Part shown: positions 36,270-45,612 of the stretch, in pieces
Position numbering within the stretch: the stretch's first letter is position 1
Layout: each line of letters starts with the position of its first letter
Notes under the pieces: model-generated
Database searches by the model: none
Told to the model about the DNA's origin: nothing
What the model saw: only the letters and a program-made list of their open reading frames with translations
From: Flammeovirgaceae bacterium
GTDB taxonomy: Bacteria > Bacteroidota > Bacteroidia > Cytophagales > Cyclobacteriaceae
DNA length: 64,000 nucleotides
Direction: 5' to 3'
Assembly: GCA_021298355.1 (NCBI GenBank)
Contig: JAJTEH010000001.1
Location: 248,001 to 312,000 of the forward strand
Program-made: the position numbers and the translations under genes

Positions 36270-38786
36270 ATGCGCGTTATTACTTCTGTTCTGTTGTTAA
36301 GTATATCTATTCTTAGTTTTTCTCAACCCACACAACCACCCGGTATACATACCGGGTACCTGAAACAGAAAATAAAGAAATTAAACTTTCTTGGTTCGGT
36401 ATTGTATGTGGCTGCCCACCCAGACGATGAAAACACCCGAGCCATTACCTACTTTGCAAATGGCCAACTTGCTACTACTGCCTACTTATCCATGACACGC
36501 GGAGATGGCGGCCAAAACCTGATTGGCCCCGAAATCCGCGATGAGTTAGGACTTATAAGAACACAAGAGTTGTTAGCAGCCAGAAGAATAGATGGTGGAC
36601 AACAATTTTTTACCCGAGCCAACGACTTCGGTTTTTCAAAAAGTGCAACTGAAACATTTTCAATCTGGGGTAAAGATGAAATACTATCGGATGTTGTAAG
36701 GATTTACCGCCAGTTTCAACCCGATGTAATTATCACAAGATTTCCTCCTGATGAAAGGGCTGGGCATGGACATCATACAGCTTCGGCCATGTTGGCGCAA
36801 GAAGCTTTTGATATGGCTGCCAATGTCAATCTCTATTCTGATCAATTAAAAGTATACAAACCCTGGCAAGCGAAACGCATTTACATAAACACAGGCCGCT
36901 GGTGGAATCAAACCGTTAACGAAAAGTCTCCGGGTGTTATTACGGTTAATGTAGGGGGATACTCTGGCTTATTAGGTAATTCATATACAGAAATTGCAGC
37001 AGTAAGCAGAAGCCAACACAAAAGCCAAGGTTTCGGAAGCAGAGGAACACGTGGCGACCAAGTAGAATTTCTTGAACATGTTAAAGGCGAAACGGCAACA
37101 ACATCTGTTTTTGATGGTGTAGATACATCATGGAGAAGAATAAAAGGAGGTGAGTTGGTTCAACCTTTGGTTACAAAATTGATTCAAGGATTTAATGAAG
37201 AAAAACCGGAAGCATCAGTTGTATTATTGGTAAAAATACATGAGCAAATTTTGCAATGCGAAGCAGGCGTTTGGAGAGACAGAAAGGTAAAAGAAACAGA
37301 AGAATTGATTAAAGCATGCTTAGGTTTATATGCCGAAGCCATTAGCGATCAGTTTTGGTCTAGCGATGGGTATCCGGTTTTAGCCAACATGGAGTTGATT
37401 ATGCGGGCTGGCGGTAATGTTCAGATAAAAGCAATTAAAGCAAATAACTTAGGGTACGATACAACAGTAAATCTTGCTTTGCAAAGCAACAAACCGCTTC
37501 AATTCAAAACAAAAAAAGTGTTAAAGCAAAAATCGTATTCAGATCCATATTGGTTACAAGAAGAACACACACAAGGTATATTCAAAGTTCCGAATGAATC
37601 ATTAATAGGTAAACCCGAAGCAGAGGCACCCATTCAATTTCTGTTTGAATTAACAATTGAAGACAAACCATTTACCCTGAGTGTTCCTCTCTTACACAGA
37701 ACAGTTGATCCTGTAAAAGGCGAATTGCTAAGGCAAGTAGAAATAGTACCTGCAGTAGTTTTACAAAGCAATGAACCGGTATGGTTATTAAAACCGGGCG
37801 ATCGAAAAGAGATTACCATTACAGCTAAATCTACAGTTGATAAAGTGTTAAATGGTAAAATTATGCTCACGTTACCCACAGGCTGGCAAATGGAACCGGC
37901 CATGCACGAAGTAAATTTTTCGAAAAGAGGTGAAGAAGTTAAAAAGAAATTTATTCTAAGTCCATCTGGCAATGCAACGAGCGGCCTTGTAAAAATAGAC
38001 TTGCAAACCGACAATCTGGTTTTCAATCATTCCTTAAAAAATATTACGTACGATCATATTCCAGTGCAAACACTTCTGCCACATGCTACTGCTAATTTGG
38101 TTTTCTTAGATATTAAAACTGCGGGTAAAGTAATTGGGTATGTAAAAGGTGCAGGCGATGATGTTCCGCAAGCTTTACGCAATTTAGGGTATGAAGTTTG
38201 GGAAATGAAGAACGAAGAGATTACACCAGAAAATTTAAAAAAATTAGATGCAGTAGTGTTAGGTGTGCGCGCACTTAATACAAACGAACGTATCAAGTTT
38301 GTCATGAAAGATTTATTAAAGTATGTAGAAGAAGGAGGAACAATGCTTGTACAATACAATACTAATTTCGATTTAGAAACGGATGTTTTTTCTCCATATT
38401 CCCTTACCTTATCGCGCGATAGGGTAACGGAAGAAAATGCGGAAGTAAAATTTTTAATTCCCGATCATCCGGTTATGAATTTCCCTAATAAAGTAACCCC
38501 CGAAGATTTTAACGGTTGGGTACAAGAACGGGGTTTGTATTTTCCTGGAAAGTGGGATAATCAATTTAAAGCACTTTTATCGATGCACGATGTAAACGAA
38601 TCTCCAAAAGAAGGAAGTTTGTTGGTAGCTCAATATGGCAAAGGTCAGTACATTTATACAGGTTTATCTTTCTTTCGCGAATTACCCGAAGGTGTAAGCG
38701 GTGCATATAAACTATTAGCCAATCTTGTTTCAGCCGGAAAGCAAAATCAATTACCGCCTACCGAAAAAATTAAAAAGAAAAAGTAA
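36270..38786 (+). CDS. Secreted PIG-L/LmbE-family deacetylase, long form
   Basis: 838 residues. Signal peptide (VITSVLLLSISILSFSQ). The PIG-L domain holds AAHPDDENTRAITYFANG near residue 49-66 (zinc His and Asp), TRGDGGQN and RFPPDERAGHGHHTASAM (third ligand region), to about residue 300. A long C-terminal part follows with a beta-sandwich region and a class I amidotransferase-like fold near 640-820 (DAVVLGVRALNTNERIK, GKGQYIYTGLSFFRELPEG). It probably removes N-acetyl groups from a sugar outside the cytosol. Its TAA overlaps the ATG of the next small gene. Confidence 0.88.
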   Translation: MRVITSVLLLSISILSFSQPTQPPGIHTGYLKQKIKKLNFLGSVLYVAAHPDDENTRAITYFANGQLATTAYLSMTRGDGGQNLIGPEIRDELGLIRTQELLAARRIDGGQQFFTRANDFGFSKSATETFSIWGKDEILSDVVRIYRQFQPDVIITRFPPDERAGHGHHTASAMLAQEAFDMAANVNLYSDQLKVYKPWQAKRIYINTGRWWNQTVNEKSPGVITVNVGGYSGLLGNSYTEIAAVSRSQHKSQGFGSRGTRGDQVEFLEHVKGETATTSVFDGVDTSWRRIKGGELVQPLVTKLIQGFNEEKPEASVVLLVKIHEQILQCEAGVWRDRKVKETEELIKACLGLYAEAISDQFWSSDGYPVLANMELIMRAGGNVQIKAIKANNLGYDTTVNLALQSNKPLQFKTKKVLKQKSYSDPYWLQEEHTQGIFKVPNESLIGKPEAEAPIQFLFELTIEDKPFTLSVPLLHRTVDPVKGELLRQVEIVPAVVLQSNEPVWLLKPGDRKEITITAKSTVDKVLNGKIMLTLPTGWQMEPAMHEVNFSKRGEEVKKKFILSPSGNATSGLVKIDLQTDNLVFNHSLKNITYDHIPVQTLLPHATANLVFLDIKTAGKVIGYVKGAGDDVPQALRNLGYEVWEMKNEEITPENLKKLDAVVLGVRALNTNERIKFVMKDLLKYVEEGGTMLVQYNTNFDLETDVFSPYSLTLSRDRVTEENAEVKFLIPDHPVMNFPNKVTPEDFNGWVQERGLYFPGKWDNQFKALLSMHDVNESPKEGSLLVAQYGKGQYIYTGLSFFRELPEGVSGAYKLLANLVSAGKQNQLPPTEKIKKKK

Positions 38787-38899
38787 TGGAAGAAAAACCA
38801 CCTCTATTTCCTAAATGGAGTTATTGGTACTGGTTACTGATGATTTTTGCGGCTTTGCAATTGCTATTGTATTGGTGGCTTACTAAAACATTTTCATGA
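38786..38899 (+). CDS. 37-residue membrane protein coupled to deacetylase and symporter
   Basis: A very short gene supported by its junctions: its ATG overlaps the deacetylase stop (TAATG at 38784-38788), and its TGA overlaps the symporter start (ATGA at 38896-38899). The product begins MEEKPPLFPKWSYWYWLLMI and has one aromatic-rich membrane helix (about 11-32, ending QLLLYWWLTKTFS). A single-helix partner or regulator of the symporter is the simplest reading; this is inference. Similar small proteins before SSS symporters are a thing to look for in relatives. Confidence 0.75.
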   Translation: MEEKPPLFPKWSYWYWLLMIFAALQLLLYWWLTKTFS

Positions 38900-40674
38900 A
38901 CAAGCTCGATTGGTTTATCCTTTTTGGTACGCTATTAACGATAGTAATATACGGTGTATATAAAACGCGTGGTAAAAAAACCATGCAAGGTTACATACAA
39001 GGTAACAATAACCTAAAATGGTGGATGATAGGTGTTTCTATTATGGCTACACAAGCCAGTGCCATAACATTTCTTTCTGCTCCGGGGCAAGCCATTGAAG
39101 ATGGTATGCGTTTTATTCAATTTTATTTTGGCTTACCCTTGGCCATGATCATCATCGCTGTTTTTATGGTTCCTATTTATTACAAGTTAAAAGTGTATAC
39201 AGCTTACGAATATTTGGAGTCTCGATTCGATTTAAAAACACGAACATTAGCTGCTATTCTCTTTTTAATTTTGAGAGGTTTATCTGCCGGCATTACCTTG
39301 TTTGCACCTTCTATTGTATTAGCTACCATTTTAGGTTGGCCAGTTTTATTTACCACTATTTTAATTGGTTTGTTTGTAATTGTTTATGTTGTAATCGGTG
39401 GAACGCAGGCAGTAAGTTTAACGCAACGCCAGCAGATGACGGTGATCATGAGCGGAATGATTCTGGCGGGTATTTTGGCTTATGCGAAATTACCATCTGA
39501 CATAACTTTTTCTAAAGCCGTAAACATTGCTGGTGTTTTAGAAAAGTTTAACATGGTAAATGTATTACCGGCAGATATACAAAATAAGTTGCCCGAAGGT
39601 GTGGCTACTGTTAACGATTTATCTTTCCTGCAAAAAGTAAATCTTGTTTTAAATGATCGGTTTAACATCTGGACGGGCTTAATCGCCAGCACATTTTTAT
39701 TTCTTTCCTATTTCGGAACCGATCAATCTCAAGTATCAAGATATTTAGGAGGTAAGTCAATTACAGAAAGTCGCATGGGTTTAATCTTTAATGGTTTGTT
39801 AAAAATACCGATGCAATTTGTGATTCTGTTTATAGGTGTTTTGGTTTTTCTCTTTTATCTTTTTAATTCTCAACCGGTTTTTCATAATCAGCCGGTGTGG
39901 AAACAAGCTTTACAAACTCCTGCGTCAGCACAGTTAACAGCGTATTCCGAAGAGTTCGAAAAATTACAAGCAGAAAAAAAAGCAATTGTTCGGCAGTTAT
40001 CTGCTGCCATAGATAAAAAGGATAATTCATCGATTCAAACGTTTAAAGCACAAATCCTCTCTTTGCAAAAATCAGAAAGAGTTGTACGAGATAGTGTTAA
40101 ATCTACCATAAGCAGAAATTTGGCAGGTGCAAAAGTGCAAGACATAGATTATATGTTTTTAAATTTTGTACTATCGCATTTACCTCACGGTATCATTGGT
40201 TTGTTGTTGGCTGTTATGTTTTCAGCGGCTATGTCATCAATGGCTTCTGAATTAAATGCGTTAGCTTCTACCACAACCATAGATGTATATAAAAGATCCG
40301 TAAATGAAAATGGAACAGATAAACATTACTTGTATGCCTCTAAAGGGTTTACTGTTCTATGGGCGTTGTTGGCTATAGTATTTGCAGTATTGGCTAATCA
40401 CGCAGAAAACTTAATTCAGTTTGTTAACATTGTAGGTTCGTTGTTTTATGGAACTATACTTGGCATTTTTATGTGCGCTTTTTTTGTAAAGTATGTTCAG
40501 GGAACAGCAGTATTTTATGCAGCCATTGTTGCCGAAACTGTTGTTTTATCTTTATATAAATTTTCAGGTTTAGGATTTCTATTATTTAACCTGATAGGAT
40601 GTGCTGTGGTAGTTTTATTAAGTATACTCATCCAATTTATTATCAATAGTTTTGAAACAAGAAATCAACAATGA
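38896..40674 (+). CDS. Sodium:solute symporter (SSS family)
   Basis: 592 residues with about 13 membrane segments. Family marks: an early QGNNNLKWWMIGVSIMATQA (20 residues) and SAITFLSAPGQAIEDG, AYEYLESRFDLKTR, and FSAAMSSMASELNALASTTT for the late sodium-site helix. A soluble insert with coiled-coil character (about 345-420) interrupts the membrane part. It should import a sugar or organic acid with Na+. Its start overlaps the 37-residue gene and it follows the deacetylase, so uptake of a deacetylated sugar product is an attractive guess. Confidence 0.92.
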   Translation: MNKLDWFILFGTLLTIVIYGVYKTRGKKTMQGYIQGNNNLKWWMIGVSIMATQASAITFLSAPGQAIEDGMRFIQFYFGLPLAMIIIAVFMVPIYYKLKVYTAYEYLESRFDLKTRTLAAILFLILRGLSAGITLFAPSIVLATILGWPVLFTTILIGLFVIVYVVIGGTQAVSLTQRQQMTVIMSGMILAGILAYAKLPSDITFSKAVNIAGVLEKFNMVNVLPADIQNKLPEGVATVNDLSFLQKVNLVLNDRFNIWTGLIASTFLFLSYFGTDQSQVSRYLGGKSITESRMGLIFNGLLKIPMQFVILFIGVLVFLFYLFNSQPVFHNQPVWKQALQTPASAQLTAYSEEFEKLQAEKKAIVRQLSAAIDKKDNSSIQTFKAQILSLQKSERVVRDSVKSTISRNLAGAKVQDIDYMFLNFVLSHLPHGIIGLLLAVMFSAAMSSMASELNALASTTTIDVYKRSVNENGTDKHYLYASKGFTVLWALLAIVFAVLANHAENLIQFVNIVGSLFYGTILGIFMCAFFVKYVQGTAVFYAAIVAETVVLSLYKFSGLGFLLFNLIGCAVVVLLSILIQFIINSFETRNQQ

Positions 40675-40686
40675 AAAATATGAAAT

Positions 40687-40720
40687 AAAAAAAGCTACCT
40701 GAAAAGGGTAGCTTTTTTTT
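40687..40720. terminator. Bidirectional terminator between symporter and DUF2911 genes
   Basis: AAAAAGCTACC with GGTAGCTTTTT, 7-base loop, A run on the left and eight T on the right. Confidence 0.93.
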
Positions 40721-40735
40721 CTTAGTATGAAGATT

Positions 40736-41587
40736 TTATTTCAACGTCTTCAAGAAATCTTCATTCAATTTTACATAGCCAAAATCGTTTCCGTTTTCTT
40801 TAGCTAAGCGTATAGATTCATTGGCAGTTTCTCTTGCACCTTTTACATCACCTAACTTAGCTTGTATTTTTGCTTTTTGGTGTATATACCAAAATGCTTT
40901 AGGATTTATTTTTATTGCTTCGTTAATCCAAACTAAGGCTTGGTTTAAATCTTTTCCATTTTCTGCGTAATAGATAGCAGCGTTGGCATAATTACCGGGT
41001 GCAACTTTAGTGCTTGTTTCGATAGACTTCATCACTTTTGCATCGTAATCTACACCAATAGCAAATTTAACAGACGTATTTTCCCATGCTAACTCTACTT
41101 TACCGGTTTTGTTATTATCGGCAATGTCAGTAATGTTAACGGTGAACATGTCTACTTTCTCAGTTTGTTTGGTTGGTTTCACTTTAAAGTTAGCTACTTC
41201 ATTTGCTTTGTCGTAGCTATCGGTATCGCCACCAAGTTTAATGTCTTTGTAAAGAGCAATTGTCCACTCAGTAGCACCTGGCCAAGTGAAAATCAGGTAT
41301 TCGCCTTTAGCAACTTTTATTCCTTCAACGGTTACATCATCAGAGAAAGTAATTTTAGTTCCGTTGTTTGCACCTGTTCTCCAGATTTTTCCGAAAGGAA
41401 CAATAAAGTCTGCACCTTCACCAAAAATTTTACGACCTTTTGTGCGAGGTCTTGAATAATCAACTTTTACATCTGTTAAACCAACAACGGTAGATACAGA
41501 AGCAGCCGGGCTTGGCTGTGGAGTTACAACTTGAGCCTCAGCCACAGATGCAGCAAGAATCAGGATTGCAATAAATATTTTTTTCAT
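40736..41587 (-). CDS. Secreted DUF2911 protein with TPR-like tail
   Basis: 283 residues. Signal peptide (KKIFIAILILAASVAEAQ). DUF2911 covers about 20-170 (VDYSRPRTKGRKIFGE, VPFGKIWRTGANNGTKITFS, KGEYLIFTWPG). A C-terminal TPR-like region follows (NYANAAIYYAENGKDLNQAL, INPKAFWYIHQKAKIQAKLG). The family is periplasmic and widespread in Bacteroidota, with unknown function. Confidence 0.9.
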   Translation of the reverse strand: MKKIFIAILILAASVAEAQVVTPQPSPAASVSTVVGLTDVKVDYSRPRTKGRKIFGEGADFIVPFGKIWRTGANNGTKITFSDDVTVEGIKVAKGEYLIFTWPGATEWTIALYKDIKLGGDTDSYDKANEVANFKVKPTKQTEKVDMFTVNITDIADNNKTGKVELAWENTSVKFAIGVDYDAKVMKSIETSTKVAPGNYANAAIYYAENGKDLNQALVWINEAIKINPKAFWYIHQKAKIQAKLGDVKGARETANESIRLAKENGNDFGYVKLNEDFLKTLK

Positions 41588-41650
41588 AGTAATATTGGTT
41601 TTTTAAGCGCCCGAAAATACAGTTTTTTTCGCTGGCAACCGCGTTAAATT

Positions 41651-42238
41651 ATGTTATTGAACTCTGCTTTTTTTGAAAGAACACATGTTACCCAAATTGC
41701 AAAAGAGTTATTGGGTTGTACATTGTTCACTAAAATTGATAATCAGGTAACCGGAGGAATTATTGTAGAAACAGAAGCTTATTCTTACAAAGAACGAGGT
41801 TGCCATGCTTACAACATGAAAAGAACTGCACGCACCCAAGTTATGTTTGGCAAGCCTGGTACTTTATATGTGTACCTTTGTTATGGTATGTATTCGTTAG
41901 TTAACATTGTAACAAACAAAGAAGAAGTACCAGAAGCAGTTTTGATTCGTGCTATAGAACCTACCGAAGGTTTAAACATCATGCAAACAAGATGCGCAAA
42001 AATAAAAGCCAATAAGTTAACCGCAGGACCGGGCAAATTAACGCGCGCACTGGGCATTACCCGAAAACTTAATGGAATTGAACTACCATCTGATTTAATT
42101 TGGATTGAAAAAGAAGAGAAGATACCCAAAGCAGCTGTAGTTTCTACCACCAGAATTGGAATAGATTATGCCGGAGATGATGCACAACTGCCTTGGAGGT
42201 TTTATCTTCGCGAAAATTTATGGGTTTCAAAAAAGTAA
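41651..42238 (+). CDS. 3-methyladenine DNA glycosylase (AAG/MPG family)
   Basis: 195 residues. The catalytic Glu lies in GGIIVETEAYSYKERGCHAY near residues 37-56. Also seen are ARTQVMFGKPGTLYVYLCYG, VLIRAIEPTEG and the C-terminal TTRIGIDYAGDDAQLPWRFY segment. It removes alkylated purines such as 3-methyladenine in base-excision repair. The last 19 bases overlap the OmpA-family gene, so the two are translationally linked even though their roles look unrelated. Confidence 0.93.
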   Translation: MLLNSAFFERTHVTQIAKELLGCTLFTKIDNQVTGGIIVETEAYSYKERGCHAYNMKRTARTQVMFGKPGTLYVYLCYGMYSLVNIVTNKEEVPEAVLIRAIEPTEGLNIMQTRCAKIKANKLTAGPGKLTRALGITRKLNGIELPSDLIWIEKEEKIPKAAVVSTTRIGIDYAGDDAQLPWRFYLRENLWVSKK

Positions 42239-43734
42239 TTGTATTGTGTGTATTAACGATGTGTTCTGGCCATGTTTCAGCACAAAGCGATTTTGCTATT
42301 ATACAGGCTATTGTTAATTCACCTGCTGATGAATTAAATCCTGTACTATCCGAAGATGGTAATTGGTTTTTTGTTACGCGCGCTTACCACGCACAAAATA
42401 TTGGCGGTTTAAAAGATCCTGGCGATATCTGGTTTACCCAAAAAGTAAACGGTCAGTGGCTTCCGCTGCAACAGGCTTCTTTACTAAACGATACGGGTTA
42501 TAACACAGTAGCTGGCATATTGCAAAACGGTTCTATTCTTGTTTTAAATAGGATAGGAGATAAGCAAACGCCAGCAAAAGCACAGGGCATGGCCATTGCT
42601 AAGTTTAACGGTACAACTTGGCAATACGAAAACAATCTATCAACGCCTTACTTTCGTTCCGTTCAACCGGTTATAAACGGAAGGTTATCTGCCGATGAAA
42701 ATTTTCTAGTGTATGCTGCGGAAAGTTACGGTACTGTAGGTGTTGAGGATATCTATCTTCTTCGTAAAAATGATACTGGTTGGAGCGAACCCTTACACCT
42801 GGGAAGCGAAGTTAATTCTGATTTGCAAGAGTTAAGCCCATCGTTAAGTAAAACTAACGACACATTGTTTTTTGCAACAACCAAAAGAAACAGCACAACC
42901 AGTTTCGATATTGTTTTTTCTTTAAGAAAAGATGATACATTTTTAAATTGGACAAAGCCGCAATCTTTATCTTCCATCAATTCTAAATACAGAGAGTTGT
43001 TTTATACTTCATTAGGAAATGGCAATGCCTATTATACATCAACGTTTTCAAGCGAAGGGTATGGAGATGTAAAGTTTTTAGTTAAACATGAAATTAAAGA
43101 TACCCTTGAGCAAGTAAAGAAAGAGGTTGTTGAACCAACTTTATTAGGTTTGTTACTGAATAGTAAGACAAATACATTTATTGATGGAACTATAGAAATT
43201 ACCGGAGAAAATTTTAATAAAAAAATCAAAGTTGAACAAGGCAGATTTTCTATTGAATTAGAAAACAAAAAAACATACGCGATTGCTGCTGAGGCAAAAG
43301 GTTATATTTCATTTTACGAAAAATTAATTCTTGATTTTAAGGATAATAATTCTTTTACATATACCATTAAGCTAAAGCCTATTGAAGTGGGCGCAACGGT
43401 TCAATTAAAGAATGTTTTATTTAAACAGAGTTCAACAGAATTGTTAGAAGAATCTAAAGAAGAATTAAACCAGGTTGTGGCTTTCATGAAGCAAAATCCT
43501 TCCGTTAGAATTTTGTTATCCGGCCATACAGACAACAGAGGTGTTGTTGTGGATAATCTAAGGCTTTCGCAAATGCGAGCAGATAAAATAAAGCAATATT
43601 TAGTGAGTAAAGGAATTTCAGGCAAAAGAATTAAAGGAAAAGGTTTTGGAGGAAGTAAACCATTATTACCCAACGATTCCGAAGAAAACAGAAAGATGAA
43701 CAGACGAGTAGAATTTACAATTACCAGGTCATAA
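42220..43734 (+). CDS. OmpA-family protein with WD40-like (PD40) N-terminal part
   Basis: 504 residues from the ATG at 42220, which gives a clean signal peptide (MGFKKVIVLCVLTMCSGHVS). The frame extends 27 bases further upstream, but that would place the signal internally. Residues about 25-290 are beta-propeller-like (ADELNPVLSEDGNWFFVTRA, LSADENFLVYAAESYGTVGV). A small carboxypeptidase-like beta-sandwich follows, then a C-terminal OmpA peptidoglycan-binding domain (ILLSGHTDNRGVVVDNLRLS and NDSEENRKMNRRVEFTI). It likely tethers the outer membrane to the wall. Confidence 0.9.
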   Translation: MGFKKVIVLCVLTMCSGHVSAQSDFAIIQAIVNSPADELNPVLSEDGNWFFVTRAYHAQNIGGLKDPGDIWFTQKVNGQWLPLQQASLLNDTGYNTVAGILQNGSILVLNRIGDKQTPAKAQGMAIAKFNGTTWQYENNLSTPYFRSVQPVINGRLSADENFLVYAAESYGTVGVEDIYLLRKNDTGWSEPLHLGSEVNSDLQELSPSLSKTNDTLFFATTKRNSTTSFDIVFSLRKDDTFLNWTKPQSLSSINSKYRELFYTSLGNGNAYYTSTFSSEGYGDVKFLVKHEIKDTLEQVKKEVVEPTLLGLLLNSKTNTFIDGTIEITGENFNKKIKVEQGRFSIELENKKTYAIAAEAKGYISFYEKLILDFKDNNSFTYTIKLKPIEVGATVQLKNVLFKQSSTELLEESKEELNQVVAFMKQNPSVRILLSGHTDNRGVVVDNLRLSQMRADKIKQYLVSKGISGKRIKGKGFGGSKPLLPNDSEENRKMNRRVEFTITRS

Positions 43735-43761
43735 AAAAAGCTGCGAGTTTGCAGCTTTTAT
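43731..43761. terminator. Bidirectional terminator between OmpA and rhodanese genes
   Basis: ATAAAAAAAGCTGC (43731-43744) with GCAGCTTTTAT (43751-43761), 6-base loop. It begins inside the OmpA stop codon region. Confidence 0.88.
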
Positions 43762-43775
43762 GTTCATGTGTAACC

Positions 43776-44093
43776 TTAATAAGTTGGCATCGATGTATCA
43801 ATTTCTTTTGCCCACGCCAGAATTCCTCCCTTCAAATTGTATAAGTTAGTAAACCCATGATTTTTCTCTAGGAACTGAATGATTTGTCCGCTACGCCCGC
43901 CACTTCTACAATGTACAACAACCTGTTTATCTTTTGATATTTTATCCATGTTGTGAGGCACATCGTGCATAGGAATCAGCTCTCCGCCAATTTCGCAAAT
44001 GTCAACCTCATGTGGTTCGCGCACATCAATCAATTGAAAGTCTGCTTTGCTATCTATCAATTGCTTTAATTCTTGTACAGATATTTCTTTCAT
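43776..44093 (-). CDS. Single-domain rhodanese
   Basis: 105 residues, one rhodanese domain. The active-site loop is VVHCRSGGRSGQIIQFLEK with the catalytic Cys in HCRSGGRS. It starts MKEISVQELKQLIDSKADFQ and contains LIDVREPHEVDICEIGGELI. It transfers sulfane sulfur in the cytosol; the partner is unknown. A perfect TAnnTTTG box lies only five bases before the ATG. Confidence 0.94.
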   Translation of the reverse strand: MKEISVQELKQLIDSKADFQLIDVREPHEVDICEIGGELIPMHDVPHNMDKISKDKQVVVHCRSGGRSGQIIQFLEKNHGFTNLYNLKGGILAWAKEIDTSMPTY

Positions 44094-44098
44094 ATATA

Positions 44099-44106
44099 CA
44101 AAAGTA
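44099..44106 (-). promoter_or_regulatory. Rhodanese -7 element very near the start codon
   Basis: TACTTTTG on the minus strand, ending five bases before the rhodanese ATG. If used, the transcript would have almost no leader. No TTG is seen at a normal distance. Confidence 0.4.
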
Positions 44107-44248
44107 AAATTCGATTTTGGTAAATACTTCTAATACTTCGGAACTAAATTTAGTTTGCTTATATTAAAAGAATATTAATTTTTGTAAAGGTATTGTTCAA
44201 ATATGGCAATTACAAGTTTGAAAGAAAATGTATCCGCTTGCAATTGCG

Positions 44249-44256
44249 TATGTTTG
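44249..44256 (+). promoter_or_regulatory. Ceramidase-like gene -7 element (TATGTTTG)
   Basis: Perfect TAnnTTTG box 15 bases before the ATG at 44272; upstream TTG triplets are at non-standard distances. Confidence 0.4.
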
Positions 44257-44271
44257 TACTTTCTTTAGCCC

Positions 44272-45612
44272 ATGAATATCATAAAAAAAATAGCAAAAGC
44301 CGGACTGTGGTGTATAGTAACACTTACAGTCTTGTTTTTTATTTTTTTTGCTCCCATCAATGATAAACCTTTAGAAAAACAATCTTTCTACCATAAAAAT
44401 ATACAAGCCGTTAATAAGGTAAAGTTAGATGTGTACCCCACGCAACAAACTTTAAAAGTGGCGTGGCGCAAAATAAATATTACACCACATGAGTTTATTG
44501 CAATGGCCGGGTACAGACCCAGAAATGCTTTTGAAACCGTGCACGATTCTCTTTTTGCAAAAGTGATGGTAATGGATAATGGAAGTGCAAAATTTGCTAT
44601 GATTAGTCTCGATTTATTACTCTTTCCACCTGCATTAAAAGAGAAATTAAACTCGTATAAAGATGAATTACACATTACAGATTATTATTTAAGCGCCACC
44701 CATACACACAATGGTTTCGGTTGTTGGAATAATTCTTTTGCCGGAGAAATTATTGCCGGAACATATAGCGAAGCGTTACTAGATAGTTTAACAGAGAAGA
44801 TTATTCGCTCAATAAAAATTGCGCAACAAGATGTACAGCCCGCAAAGCTATTGTATACCGAAATACAGGCAGATGAGTTGGTTATTAACCGATTAGAAGA
44901 CAATGCCCCTGTAGATGGTACAGTTCGTGCCTTGCAATTTGTTCGCGCAGATTCATCGAAAGCATTATGGCTTACGTTTAGCGGGCATCCCACTAGCATC
45001 AGCAAAAAAAGTTTGGCCTTATCTGCCGATTACCCCGCAGTTATAGCCAGAGAAATGGTAAACGATGGAGTTGAATTTACGATGTTTATGGCAGGCATGG
45101 TAGGAAGCCATCGCGTGCGCGACAACGGTTTAAGCGATTTTGATTTGGTAGAAAAAACCGGACAAGCCATAGCCGAAAAAATACATCGTGCTACATGGGT
45201 TATTCAACCCGATACATTGCCTGTAGTTTATAGTAAAGTGCCATTGCAATTCGGATATCCTCAAGTAAGGATTACTTCGCATATGAAAGTAAGATCGTGG
45301 TTGTTTAATGCTGCACTAAATCCTTTGCAAGGAGAGATACAATTGTTATCGGTGGGTAATATAAATTTTATAAGTACTCCATGCGATTTTTCCGGAGAGT
45401 TGTTTATAAATAATATAAAAAACACAATAAACCAACCTGTTGTAATAACCAGTTTTAATGGAGATTATGTAGGGTACATTACCGAGGATAAATATTATTT
45501 TACAAGTAAAAAAGAAGAGGTACGTGCAATGAATTGGGTCGGGCCTTATCACGGAGAAATGTTTGCAACCATCATCAATACATTATTGAAAAAGAAAGAA
45601 TCGTTACCATGA
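44272..45612 (+). CDS. Neutral/alkaline ceramidase-like protein, membrane anchored
   Basis: 446 residues. One N-terminal membrane segment (GLWCIVTLTVLFFIFFAP) then a ceramidase-type domain: INITPHEFIAMAGYRPRNAF, the zinc motif SATHTHNGFGCWNNSF, FSGHPTSISKKSLALSADYP and TSFNGDYVGYITEDKYY. It is shorter than full bacterial neutral ceramidases (about 640) and lacks their C-terminal immunoglobulin-like domain. Many Bacteroidota make sphingolipids, so an amide hydrolase for envelope lipids is plausible, but the substrate is inferred. Its TGA overlaps the next start (ATGA). Confidence 0.85.
   Translation: MNIIKKIAKAGLWCIVTLTVLFFIFFAPINDKPLEKQSFYHKNIQAVNKVKLDVYPTQQTLKVAWRKINITPHEFIAMAGYRPRNAFETVHDSLFAKVMVMDNGSAKFAMISLDLLLFPPALKEKLNSYKDELHITDYYLSATHTHNGFGCWNNSFAGEIIAGTYSEALLDSLTEKIIRSIKIAQQDVQPAKLLYTEIQADELVINRLEDNAPVDGTVRALQFVRADSSKALWLTFSGHPTSISKKSLALSADYPAVIAREMVNDGVEFTMFMAGMVGSHRVRDNGLSDFDLVEKTGQAIAEKIHRATWVIQPDTLPVVYSKVPLQFGYPQVRITSHMKVRSWLFNAALNPLQGEIQLLSVGNINFISTPCDFSGELFINNIKNTINQPVVITSFNGDYVGYITEDKYYFTSKKEEVRAMNWVGPYHGEMFATIINTLLKKKESLP

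Noticed and set aside
42193..42219. Upstream ATG for the OmpA-family gene
   Set aside because: It would bury the signal peptide and lengthen the overlap with the glycosylase gene; the ATG at 42220 gives a clean signal sequence.
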